Source: CAKZRD01 sp964549155
GTDB lineage: Archaea > Nanobdellota > Nanobdellia > Pacearchaeales > GW2011-AR1
Assembly: GCA_964549155.1 (NCBI GenBank)
Contig: CAZJUG010000002.1
Location: forward strand, 1 to 50,299
DNA length: 50,299 nt
Reading direction: 5' to 3'
Part shown: in pieces, positions 43,519 to 50,299 of the stretch
Numbering within the stretch: the stretch's first letter is position 1
Layout of the letters: every line of letters starts with the position of its first letter
Program-made: the position numbers and the translations under genes
Notes under the pieces: generated by a model
Databases searched by the model: none
What the model was told of the DNA's origin: nothing
The model's input: only the letters and a program-made list of their open reading frames with translations

Positions 43519-44235
43519 CTAATTAAATTTCCCAAAATCTAACACCTCTCCATCAGGGCTAACAACAAATACCTTTCTTTTCTTCAAATCTAATAAATCT
43601 AATTCACAATCCCCTAATATATTAGTCCCTTCAACTAAAGGGAAAAAACTAGGTAAAACAACAATTTCCTTCCTTTTAAAATTTCCAACAACAAAACACT
43701 TAAACCTTTCAACTTTCTCTCCATCTGTCAAATCAATCGCAGGATGAAAATGTCCAACCACAAGAAGTTTGGCTTTTTTTATCTCTTTATCAACTTTCTT
43801 AAAAGATTTATAGTCTCCATGAAAAAATAAAATTCCATTTTCAACATAATAATCAACAATTTCCACATTTTTCCAGTTTTCATTTCTAAAAACTATGTCA
43901 ATCATTGTGTCATGATTCCCTCTTATTAAAATAACTTTCTTTTTAGAGAACTTCTCTTCCAAAAAATCCAAAAATTTATTTATATCTTGCCTTTCCTGTT
44001 TAGTTATTGTTCCAAAACTATGCCTTATATCTCCTAAAATAATAATCTTCTCAACCTTATTTGTTTTCACTATAATTTTTTTCAAATCATCAATAATCTC
44101 TCCTACCATTCTCCGCGGAACAGCAATTCCAGCATTATTTAATTCTTCTTCATATCCAAAATGCAAATCTCCAATTACAAGAATTTTTATCTTATGAAAA
44201 TACAATGATCTGCTTAAAAATTTATAACTTTTCAT
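43519..44235 (-). CDS. Lhr-associated metallophosphoesterase
   Basis: Calcineurin-like motifs are ILVIGDLHFGYEEEL, IILGDIRHSFG, LIRGNHDTMID, FFHGDYKS and VVGHFHPAID. This family is regularly encoded beside Lhr-type helicases in archaea and bacteria and is assumed to act on nucleic acid with them. The ATG at 44235 is preferred; it overlaps the end of the Lhr gene by 14 bases. A second ATG at 44250 and a longer frame to 44286 exist, but they would add residues outside the family's usual start. Expected length is about 238 aa. Confidence 0.88.
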   Translation of the reverse strand: MKSYKFLSRSLYFHKIKILVIGDLHFGYEEELNNAGIAVPRRMVGEIIDDLKKIIVKTNKVEKIIILGDIRHSFGTITKQERQDINKFLDFLEEKFSKKKVILIRGNHDTMIDIVFRNENWKNVEIVDYYVENGILFFHGDYKSFKKVDKEIKKAKLLVVGHFHPAIDLTDGEKVERFKCFVVGNFKRKEIVVLPSFFPLVEGTNILGDCELDLLDLKKRKVFVVSPDGEVLDFGKFN

Positions 44236-46807
44236 TTCTATCCATCTCATTATAAACTCTTTTAATAAAATCGATTTTATCTTCAACCTTAATTACATCT
44301 GAATGTGATTGTAAAATCAAATTAATTGCGAAAGGACTTGGCAGTTTACTCTCAATTTTCTCAACCTTAATTAATCCCTTATTAATCAGCTCCACAATCC
44401 TTTCACTATTAGCCAAATCCATATAATCTTCTAAAATCTCTCTTTTAGTTTCTTTTAAAATAGGAAACTCTTTAGAGGTCTTCAATACAGCACTAAGCAA
44501 GAAGTGCGAACTCATTTGTTGCCTTCCAACACTTTTAGTATTCCCTTTGTAATTTCTTAAAATCATCAAGCTTCTTGCAGCACAATGTCTAAATCTTCTC
44601 TTAAAAATTTCACTCTTTTCAATAGATTCCTCCAAGATCCTCCTCAAATCTTTCTTTTCAATCTTCCTGAAACCTTTTTCTATGCTATCCACATTCAATT
44701 CCTTTCCACAAATAAAAAAACCATTGTCTCCAACTCCAATTTCCACATCTCTCTTCCGAACCGATGCAACAATATAAGCCAGAGCACGACTCAATGCTTC
44801 ATTAACTCTTCTTCCAAAAACACCATGAAATAAAACATAAGTTTTTTCAGCTCTATAAACTTCCATCAACACCTTTCTTTCGTGTGGAATCTTTGAATAT
44901 TTCCATTGTCTTTTAAAATAACTAAATAAAGTCTCTGCAATTTCTTGAGTTGTATAACAATATTCTTTTAGAAACTCAACAATTTCCTTTTCATCATACC
45001 CTTTCTCAAACTTTTCACACAATTTTCTCCTAAACTTTTGTATCTCTAAGGCTGTTGTGAAACTCAAGGGTAAAACTTCAGAAAACCAAGAAGGAATTGT
45101 GGGACTTCTGTCCGAAGGAACAACCATTGCCTTCATTCCCCTAACATAAAGAAACTGATAACTTCTTCCTCCTAAAACAAAAACATCTCCTTTTTTTATC
45201 TTTTCAAGAAAAAATTCATCAATTTTCCCTATAACTCCTCCACTTTTGTCAGTCACAAGCACAAAACCTTCATCTGGAATTGTCCCAATATTTGTAAAAT
45301 AAATAACTCTTGCCAATTTTCCTTTTTTTCCTATAGAATTTGTTTCTTTATCAAACCAAATCTTAGGATAAAGATTCCTAACTTCAACTTCATACTCTCC
45401 AGAAAGATAAGAAATAACTGAAAGAAAGTCTTCCCTAGACAAACTTTTATAACAAAAACTTTTTTTCATCAAAGAAAACATCTCATTTATGTGATAAGGC
45501 CTATTTATACACATCCCAAAAACATGTTGGGCAAGCACATCTAAACAATTTTCAGGAATATGGACCTCATCAATTATATTTTCGTGCGAATTTTTCATAA
45601 TTATACTACATTCAACCATGTCATCAAAATCTGAAACAATAAATTTTCCTTTAGCAACTGAATGTAACTGGTGTCCGGCCCTTCCAACCCTCTGAATTGC
45701 TCTTGAAACAGACTTTGGACTTCCTAAAAGCACTACTAAATCAATAAAACCAATATCGATTCCTAGTTCAAGTGAAGTAGAACACACAACAACCTTCAAT
45801 TTTCCCTCCCTCAATTTTTTTTCAATGTCCATTCTATGATCTTTAGACAAAGAGGAGTGGTGTGCACCAATGTTTTCTATATAATTTTCTGGAAATTTCT
45901 CTTTTAATTTATGCACAACCCTCTCTGTTGCAGCCCGGGTATTAGTAAATATTAAAGTAGTTCTATTTTTTTGAATTAAATCGTTCAAAACATTATAGAG
46001 TTCATGGTTTAAACCCTGACTAGTGAGGTCTAAAATGTTTTTTATAGGACTTAGAGTCTCAAGTTCTATCTTTTTTGTAGTTTTTACAGAACCAATTAAG
46101 CAGTTCCGTTCATTTCCCACTAAGAAATGTGCTATTTTTTCTAAAGGAGCTACTGTTGCACTCAGTCCTACCCGAGTAATTTCAATTGAGCTGAACTCTT
46201 GCAACCTCTCCAAGCTAAGTGAAAGGTGTACTCCTCGTTTATTTTCTGCTAGGGAGTGTATTTCATCTATCACAACAAACTCAAGGAGCTTAAATTTTTC
46301 AATAAAATTAGGACTATTAAGTACAATCGCCATTGTTTCAGGAGTTGTAACTAAAATATGGGGTGATTTTTTACTCATTTTTACTCTTTCTTTAGCGGAA
46401 GTGTCTCCAGTTCTCAAACCAACTCGAATCTCTTGCATAGAAATTTTATTTTCCTTAGCAATTTGTTGTATCTCTTCAAGTGGTCTAACTAAATTAACAT
46501 AAATATCATTACTCAAAGCTTTCAAAGGAGAACAATAGACTGCATAAACCCTATCTTCAAGTTCATTTCTCCTTGCAAGTTGTACTAAATAATTCAGTAT
46601 GGATAAAAAAGCAGTTAATGTCTTGGTACTTCCAGTAGGAGCTGATATTAAAATGTTCTTTCGTTCATTAATTCTTAAAACTCCATACTTTTGTGCACTA
46701 GAAAAATCCATAAACCTTGAAAAAAACCATTCTTCAACAATTGGATCTAAGATTTGTTTTATGTCCTTTGTTTTAACTTCATTTATATGTTCAAATATTT
46801 GTCCCAT
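44222..46807 (-). CDS. lhr: Lhr-type superfamily 2 DNA helicase
   Basis: SF2 motifs are Q-loop region YGVLRINERKNILI, motif I SAPTGSTKTLTAFLS (G-S-T-K-T rather than G-S-G-K-T), motif II VVIDEIHSLAENKRG, motif III GLSATVAPL, motif IV LIFTNTRAATERVVHKL and motif VI RAIQRVGRAGHQLHSVAKG. A winged helix and the Lhr-core C-terminal domain follow (VLMEVYRAEKTYVLFHGVFG). Lhr moves 3'-5' on DNA and unwinds DNA or RNA-DNA hybrids during repair. At 861 aa it is the Lhr-core form. Confidence 0.95.
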   Translation of the reverse strand: MGQIFEHINEVKTKDIKQILDPIVEEWFFSRFMDFSSAQKYGVLRINERKNILISAPTGSTKTLTAFLSILNYLVQLARRNELEDRVYAVYCSPLKALSNDIYVNLVRPLEEIQQIAKENKISMQEIRVGLRTGDTSAKERVKMSKKSPHILVTTPETMAIVLNSPNFIEKFKLLEFVVIDEIHSLAENKRGVHLSLSLERLQEFSSIEITRVGLSATVAPLEKIAHFLVGNERNCLIGSVKTTKKIELETLSPIKNILDLTSQGLNHELYNVLNDLIQKNRTTLIFTNTRAATERVVHKLKEKFPENYIENIGAHHSSLSKDHRMDIEKKLREGKLKVVVCSTSLELGIDIGFIDLVVLLGSPKSVSRAIQRVGRAGHQLHSVAKGKFIVSDFDDMVECSIIMKNSHENIIDEVHIPENCLDVLAQHVFGMCINRPYHINEMFSLMKKSFCYKSLSREDFLSVISYLSGEYEVEVRNLYPKIWFDKETNSIGKKGKLARVIYFTNIGTIPDEGFVLVTDKSGGVIGKIDEFFLEKIKKGDVFVLGGRSYQFLYVRGMKAMVVPSDRSPTIPSWFSEVLPLSFTTALEIQKFRRKLCEKFEKGYDEKEIVEFLKEYCYTTQEIAETLFSYFKRQWKYSKIPHERKVLMEVYRAEKTYVLFHGVFGRRVNEALSRALAYIVASVRKRDVEIGVGDNGFFICGKELNVDSIEKGFRKIEKKDLRRILEESIEKSEIFKRRFRHCAARSLMILRNYKGNTKSVGRQQMSSHFLLSAVLKTSKEFPILKETKREILEDYMDLANSERIVELINKGLIKVEKIESKLPSPFAINLILQSHSDVIKVEDKIDFIKRVYNEMDRNEKL

Positions 46808-46843
46808 GGTAAACTATTTAAAATAGGGTTCTTTATATCTCTT

Positions 46844-47161
46844 ATGCCTTCAATTTCTAAAGAAAAAAAAGAGAAAATCCAAGAACAGATTCTTTCATTT
46901 TTGTATGGGTCATTTCCTAAACAAATCTTCACATCAGATATTTCTCATGAACTAGCAAGAGATGAAGAATTTATAAAAAAACTAATATTAGACTTAGAAA
47001 AAAAACAATTAGTAACTCGAGTATCTAAAAATTCAGAAGGTATAGAATACACTCGTAGAATCAGATGGAGAATTTCTAACAAAGCTTATGAAATTTATAA
47101 AAAATCTCAACTAATGTCCGCACAAAGCCAAACAATTGCTGAAAAAAACACTTTCGAATAG
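46844..47161 (+). CDS. Small winged-helix protein
   Basis: From the ATG at 46844, 105 residues form a winged-helix pattern. A helix (KEKIQEQILSFLYGSFP) is followed by IFTSDISHELARDEEFIKKL, then a recognition helix and wing (ILDLEKKQLVTRVSKNSEG and EYTRRIRWRIS). It is probably a DNA-binding regulator. The frame is open upstream to 46754, but the TATA CTATTTAAAATA (46814-46825) predicts transcription start near 46845, so the longer form is unlikely. It is divergent from lhr. Confidence 0.75.
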   Translation: MPSISKEKKEKIQEQILSFLYGSFPKQIFTSDISHELARDEEFIKKLILDLEKKQLVTRVSKNSEGIEYTRRIRWRISNKAYEIYKKSQLMSAQSQTIAEKNTFE

Positions 47162-47211
47162 CTATAATTTATCATACTTAATGTTTTAAACATAGACTCC
47201 ATCAAGTATAT

Positions 47212-47877
47212 ATGGATCCAATTAAAGAGGCATTTCAGAGAATAAAAGAGGAGATTTCATCAATTAGGTCTGAAATTATGTCTATTTCTTCTAGAGTTAC
47301 ATCAATCGAAACCCAACAAAAGACCTCTAAAACTACAGCAGATACATCATATCCAACACATACTCCCACACAAAATCCAGCACTTCCACAGGAAATAAGG
47401 GGGTCAAAAAGTCCTTTTTTTGATGTTTCCACAGGAAATAAGGGGGTTCCAACAGACAAACCCACAGACAGACAGACAAACCAACAGACAGACACTCAAG
47501 AGCAAAATTCGTTCTCTGAATCCTCTAAGGATTCTATTTTCACACTCGAAAAGGCAAAAGAAGCCCTCGATTCTTTAGATTCTATAAAGAAGGAGATCAG
47601 GTTAAAGTTTAAGAGATTAACGAATAAGGAAATGGTTCTTTTCACGACGATATACTCCTTAGAAGAGAGAGGTATAGAAGAAATAACTTACAAACTACTT
47701 GCAAATAATCTCAACTTAACTGAATCTTCTATAAGAGACTACACTAACAAACTAATCTCTAAGGGAATTCCCCTCAAAAAAATAAAGCTGAATAACAAAC
47801 AAATCTGCTTAAAGATATCGTCGGAGTTTCAAAGAATCGCTTCCCTTCAAACTGTTCTCAGGTTACGAGACCTTTAG
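47212..47877 (+). CDS. Coiled-coil/linker/winged-helix DNA-binding protein carrying ORB-like sites in its gene
   Basis: The 221-residue protein has three parts. Residues 1-45 form a coiled coil (IKEEISSIRSEIMSISSRVT). Residues about 46-110 are a Pro/Thr/Gln-rich linker (TDKPTDRQTNQQTDTQ). Residues about 125-215 form a winged helix (LTNKEMVLFTTIYSLEERG, then YKLLANNLNLTESSIRDYTN). The linker DNA holds two exact 21-bp ORB-like repeats and CAGACA repeats. The convergent gene at 48115 has the same plan and similar helix-turn-helix residues, so they are probably paralogues. A TATA GTTTTAAACA begins near 47183. It may be an initiator, partition protein or self-repressor; the function is not shown. 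Confidence 0.72.
   Translation: MDPIKEAFQRIKEEISSIRSEIMSISSRVTSIETQQKTSKTTADTSYPTHTPTQNPALPQEIRGSKSPFFDVSTGNKGVPTDKPTDRQTNQQTDTQEQNSFSESSKDSIFTLEKAKEALDSLDSIKKEIRLKFKRLTNKEMVLFTTIYSLEERGIEEITYKLLANNLNLTESSIRDYTNKLISKGIPLKKIKLNNKQICLKISSEFQRIASLQTVLRLRDL
47384..47447 (+). repeat. Two exact 21-bp ORB-like direct repeats inside a coding region
   Basis: TTCCACAGGAAA followed by TAAGGGGGT occurs at 47384-47404 and again at 47427-47447, 43 bp apart. It combines a TTCC-ACA-GGAA dyad with an A-rich spacer and G-string, the layout of archaeal (mini-)ORB elements. The copies lie in different reading frames (LPQEIRGS and STGNKGVP), so the DNA rather than the protein is conserved. They share AGGAAATAAGGG with site 1 by cdc6. 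Confidence 0.82.
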
Positions 47878-47920
47878 CTCTAAAAACTTATTCGCTTCAC
47901 CGAATAAAAGATTCCATCTA

Positions 47921-48255
47921 TCACTTTTTCATTGAATATTCTCTTTTGCGACCCTGAATCTTACTTATTCAGGCTAGTCTTATTATAACTCTCTTCTTTT
48001 TCTCTTAATTCTCTTCTCACTTTTTGATCCAATTTTCACAATTATCCAGGGAGCTATTCCTCACTTTTTCACTTCTTACAATCTGTCTCACTTTTTTGAT
48101 GTTTATTCTCACTTTTATTCCTCTTTTTCAATTTTTTTACTCTTTTTAACTCTCACTTTTACACTTTTAGTGATTAATCGGGCTATTTCTTCAGGTATAA
48201 ACACTCTTTTCTTACCATTTGGCTCTCTTTGTTCGACTATCAAACCCTCACTTTT
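47921..48255. repeat. Seven copies of CTCACTTTT(T) between and within the convergent genes
   Basis: TCACTTTT-containing copies lie at 47921-47929, 48016-48025, 48060-48069, 48087-48097, 48108-48116, 48152-48160 and 48247-48255, all in the same orientation. The last two fall inside the coding region of the minus-strand gene, and the one at 48108-48116 overlaps its stop codon. Spacing is irregular (18-95 bp). The 237-bp gap from 47878 to 48114 holds no gene. Iteron-like protein sites are likelier than terminators, since they lack stems. Confidence 0.6.
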
Positions 48256-48717
48256 CTGTTTTATCGCATTTATTTGGCCTCTAATGGTACTTTTATCTTT
48301 TGCAAGCATTACTGCAAGATCTTCATAACTAAGTTTCATATCTGAGTATAATAAAGCTAATACAATTGATCTTTCACTTAGTGTTAAATTATCTAAAATG
48401 CCTGTTTGGACAGCCGTTTGGACAGGTGTTTGGACATCAACAGCCGCTGTTTGTTTGTAAACAGCTGTTTGTTTCTGTTTGGACAACCGGCCCCCAAACA
48501 ATGCAATCGCCTCTTTTAGCTCTTCAATATCTTCCAAAGCGAGACTCAATTGTTCTTTTAGAGCACTTATCTCATTAGAATTAACCTTGCTTTTTTCGTC
48601 GAGATGACCTATCCAAGTACCTACTTTAGCAAAATCTCTCTTTGTATTCTCAAAAGATTTTCTTACATCTCCTTCAAGTCTTTCAACCTCTTTTTTTGTT
48701 TTGAAAAAACCAAACAT
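48115..48717 (-). CDS. Coiled-coil/linker/winged-helix DNA-binding protein with TTTGGACA sites in its gene
   Basis: The 200-residue protein has a coiled coil (about 10-75; EISALKEQLSLALEDIEEL), a short linker (VDVQTPVQTAVQTG) and a winged helix (about 108-180; LTLSERSIVLALLYSDMKLS, then AVMLAKDKSTIRGQINAI). It ends in a basic tail (KVRVKKSKKIEKEE). The Val-Gln-Thr repeat is the translation of a 12-bp DNA repeat that recurs as full dyads upstream of the promoter. A TATA ATTTATAAACACC (about 48738-48750) makes the mRNA near-leaderless at ATG 48717. It mirrors the convergent gene at 47212. A segregation, replication or autoregulatory protein is inferred. Confidence 0.72.
   Translation of the reverse strand: MFGFFKTKKEVERLEGDVRKSFENTKRDFAKVGTWIGHLDEKSKVNSNEISALKEQLSLALEDIEELKEAIALFGGRLSKQKQTAVYKQTAAVDVQTPVQTAVQTGILDNLTLSERSIVLALLYSDMKLSYEDLAVMLAKDKSTIRGQINAIKQKSEGLIVEQREPNGKKRVFIPEEIARLITKSVKVRVKKSKKIEKEE
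48402..48485. repeat. TTTGGACA repeats within the winged-helix gene
   Basis: TTTGGACA occurs at 48405-48412, 48417-48424 and 48429-48436, exactly 12 bp apart, and again at 48478-48485. The first is part of the full dyad CTGTTTGGACAG (48402-48413). The intervening DNA is rich in CTGTTTG half-sites. A 12-bp period puts sites slightly more than one helical turn apart. Confidence 0.72.
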
Positions 48718-48773
48718 ATTAACATTTCTTGGAAGGAGGTGTTTATAAATCTTTCTGTTTTTTCATGTTTTTA

Positions 48774-48957
48774 GGTGTTTAAACAGCTCTCTGTTTATGT
48801 TTATGCCCTGCTGTCCAAACAGCAAACACCTAAATTAATCGTCGATTAATCTTTATCTATTTAAAAAATATCTCAAAAACATCCAAACAGCCCTCTTTTT
48901 TTAGCTGGCTGTCCAAACAGCCCTTGTTTATTCAAATAAACATAAACAGCTGTTTGA
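48774..48957. promoter_or_regulatory. Operator-like cluster of dyads upstream of the winged-helix gene
   Basis: This lies in a 320-bp gene-free stretch (48718-49038). Two full CTGTCCAAACAG dyads are at 48811-48822 and 48909-48920, with a partial TCCAAACAG at 48882-48890. Also present are AAACAGCTGTTT (48944-48955), inverted TTAGGTGTTT/AAACACCTAA (about 48771-48833) and a 17-bp palindrome ATTAATCGTCGATTAAT (48834-48850). They match the repeats inside the gene and lie just upstream of its TATA box (48738-48750). The rest of the gap carries a TATA (CTTTTAAACATC, about 49010) for the next plus-strand gene. Confidence 0.7.
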
Positions 48958-49038
48958 AAAATCTCTTTTTTGGAGCATTTTTTGATGGAATTAAGCTAAA
49001 AACACAATCCTTTTAAACATCTTTATCTTTAGAAACCT

Positions 49039-49332
49039 ATGCAAGTTTACAAAAAGATGGTGGTTTCAGGTATCCTAGCCACAATAGTCACAGCTCTCAC
49101 ACACTTTTTTTCGTTCGTTCCTTGCAAGATCTTTCCCTCACCGCTAAATGCAGAACCCTATTGGAGTTCATGTTACCTTGATATGGCAAATCAGGGAGTT
49201 TTTCAAACATCTCAAACTCTTTATTTTGGCTATTTTGCTAGCATTTCTAGCACATATTTAATGGTTTTTGGAACAGTTTTTGTTCTTTCATTCATCCTAC
49301 TAAACTGGATGTTCAAATCTAAAAAACACTAA
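49039..49332 (+). CDS. Small membrane protein, two or more TM segments
   Basis: The 97-residue protein is not recognised. It begins with a hydrophobic helix (VVSGILATIVTALTHFFSFV), has a loop with three cysteines in total (CKIF...CYLD region), and ends with a second helix (YLMVFGTVFVLSFILLNWMF) and a basic tail. An upstream TATA CTTTTAAACATC gives a short leader. It is followed 11 bases later by another small membrane protein gene, so the pair is probably an operon. Confidence 0.6.
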   Translation: MQVYKKMVVSGILATIVTALTHFFSFVPCKIFPSPLNAEPYWSSCYLDMANQGVFQTSQTLYFGYFASISSTYLMVFGTVFVLSFILLNWMFKSKKH

Positions 49333-49343
49333 AAGGAGGTAAA

Positions 49344-49565
49344 ATGGCAAAAAAAGCAAAAGTTGAAAAGGGAACTGCAAAGATAGCAAGTATCTTAGCT
49401 TGGATTGTTGGAATTCTCGTTTCTCTTTCTGTAGGTGCGGGAATGGCTAATGAGGTCTTAACACTCAAATCACTATATATTCCTATAATAGTTACTATTA
49501 TAGCTGGATGGATCGTGATTATTGGAACAATTCTTGGCATAGTACTGGCTCTATTTGGCAAGTAA
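49344..49565 (+). CDS. Small two-TM membrane protein
   Basis: The 73-residue protein has a basic start (MAKKAKVEKGTAK) and two hydrophobic helices (ILAWIVGILVSLSVGAGMA and YIPIIVTIIAGWIVIIGTIL). A strong ribosome-binding site AAAGGAGGT is six bases before the ATG, unusual in this mostly leaderless window and consistent with an internal operon gene. The family is not recognised; the length and two-helix form resemble small membrane proteins common in this archaeal group. Confidence 0.62.
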   Translation: MAKKAKVEKGTAKIASILAWIVGILVSLSVGAGMANEVLTLKSLYIPIIVTIIAGWIVIIGTILGIVLALFGK

Positions 49566-49687
49566 ATCTTGCCTCTTTTCATTATTCAATTTTTTTAGTT
49601 TTCCTATTATTTATATTAAGCTAACCTAAGTGCAAAAGTAGATAGGAGTGTATAAATATTTAAATAGTTATATCTATAAAATATTCA

Positions 49688-50107
49688 ATGGAAGATTACA
49701 CTCAAACCCCTCTTCGAGAGGGAGAACTCTATGTTTCCCTTCACGAAGATGTAGTCTATAAAATTCAAGAAGGGGCTGCAGTATCTTATGGAGGTAAGAG
49801 ATTGATTCTGTCTCCTCCAAGAAAAGAACCTCTTTCTGAAAGAGAAAGAACGGAGGGTTATGTGGGTTTCTTATATCCTGAAGTTCTCGTACCTCTTTCT
49901 AGAGAAGATTGTTGGGCAAGACTAAACCTCCGAAAAGATTTGGCAGACTCTATTATCCGAGAAATTTCTTTTTTAGAAAGACACTATAATGCACAAAGTC
50001 AACCAAAGTGCACAGAAGATAGATTGTTGGAATCTAGGAGCAAGTTAGTTGCAAAAGTAGTTTTAGAACCAGAAGCAACAGGAAATCAGACACCTCCGAT
50101 ATATTAA
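49688..50107 (+). CDS. Hypothetical soluble protein, possibly truncated by an early stop
   Basis: The 139-residue protein is not recognised. The first 75 residues are beta-rich (LREGELYVSLHEDVVYKIQE and GAAVSYGGKRLILSPP); then a helical part follows (LRKDLADSIIREISFLERHY). The same reading frame continues after the TAA at 50105 for 33 more sense codons to a TAG at 50207, with helix-like sequence (VARATHHLREFVEAVKS), so the TAA may be a recent nonsense change. A TATA-like AAATATTTAAATAG precedes the start. Confidence 0.55.
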   Translation: MEDYTQTPLREGELYVSLHEDVVYKIQEGAAVSYGGKRLILSPPRKEPLSERERTEGYVGFLYPEVLVPLSREDCWARLNLRKDLADSIIREISFLERHYNAQSQPKCTEDRLLESRSKLVAKVVLEPEATGNQTPPIY

Positions 50108-50209
50108 AATCATCCAGTTGCAAGAGCAACACACCATCTCAGGGAATTTGTGGAAGCAGTTAAATCAATAGATACCAAGGCAACAGAAATATCCAGAAAA
50201 AGCAGATAG
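50108..50209 (+). other. In-frame open continuation after the stop of the preceding gene
   Basis: Thirty-three sense codons directly follow the TAA in the same frame and end at TAG (50207-50209). The translation (NHPVARATHHLREFVEAVKS, then IDTKATEISRKSR) has normal amphipathic composition. No start codon or ribosome-binding site of its own is visible. It looks like the former C-terminus of the upstream gene. The remaining 90 bases to the window end show no gene. Confidence 0.4.
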
Positions 50210-50299
50210 ATTTAATAATTTAGACAAATTCCAATAAACTACACATAATACATCTTATATGAACCTTTTTACACCAAAAATGACCTTTTTTCAGCCTTT

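Noticed and set aside
47235..47495. Minus-strand open frame rich in Val, Cys and Gly opposite the repeat-bearing linker
   Set aside because: It is the complement of low-complexity CAGACA/ACAGGAA DNA within a convincing plus-strand gene; it has no start signals and no family features.
47461..47500. CAGACA tandem repeats as a possible CRISPR or microsatellite
   Set aside because: There is no repeat-spacer regularity and no cas genes; it is a short degenerate repeat within the coding linker.
48402..48957. TGTCCAAACAG array as a CRISPR array
   Set aside because: The repeats are too short, occur on both strands with irregular spacing, and partly lie in a coding region.

Overview
The window is AT-rich, compactly coded archaeal DNA. 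The replication and translation genes are archaeal throughout: family D polymerase (both subunits), Orc1/Cdc6, PCNA, Hjc resolvase, eL33 (L35Ae), uL16 (L10e), archaeal-type ProS, diphthamide synthase, and an intron-bearing tRNA-Gly. A single short fused primase, many Cys-rich secreted or membrane proteins, TM2/DUF2752 genes and numerous lineage-restricted hypotheticals point to a DPANN archaeon of the Woesearchaeota/Pacearchaeota type. That assignment is inferred from gene content; no rRNA gene is present. Many genes start at or a few bases after the expected start site of a TATA box (leaderless style). Internal operon genes often have ATGA or few-base overlaps.

Layout. 1-5.6 kb: a BspA-like surface protein cut by the window edge, coupled to a 44-residue ribbon-helix-helix gene with a likely operator; then hjc, a ComEA-like HhH protein and two large surface proteins. 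5.6-11.2 kb: fused primase divergent from PCNA, a diadenylate cyclase, and an FAD oxidase/DHH/ferredoxin cluster. 11.2-15.1 kb: a membrane receptor-like protein with a degenerate nucleotide-cyclase domain, and a large nucleotidyltransferase. 15.1-15.9 kb: tRNA-Gly (84-nt intron), tRNA-Val and several broken tRNA copies carrying short hairpins. 15.9-25.4 kb: ribosomal proteins, TM2/DUF2752, Ogg glycosylase, desulfoferrodoxin and rubrerythrin (oxygen defence), TopA, ProS and an M16 peptidase. 25.4-35.9 kb: an ArmA/FmrO-like rRNA methyltransferase homologue, a Ca2+-type P-ATPase, a C39-like protein, Dph6, a secreted C45-type Ntn hydrolase, a TGS GTPase, a YggS protein and a TctA-like permease.

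35.9-42.7 kb is the replication locus: DP2, DP1 and Orc1/Cdc6 in one direction, then a 566-bp AT-rich intergenic region with origin-recognition-box-like sites in opposite orientations on each side of the AT core. This is a probable oriC. 42.7-46.8 kb holds a PRC-barrel protein, tRNA-Ser, a phosphoesterase and an Lhr helicase.

46.8-50.3 kb is the most unusual part. Two convergent genes share one layout: N-terminal coiled coil, low-complexity linker, C-terminal winged helix. Their linkers are encoded by repeated DNA sites. One carries two exact 21-bp ORB-like sequences read in different frames. The other carries 12-bp-periodic TTTGGACA sites that recur as full dyads upstream of its promoter. 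Seven copies of CTCACTTTT(T) lie between and within the genes. I propose a replication-initiation, segregation or self-regulating module; the function is inference.
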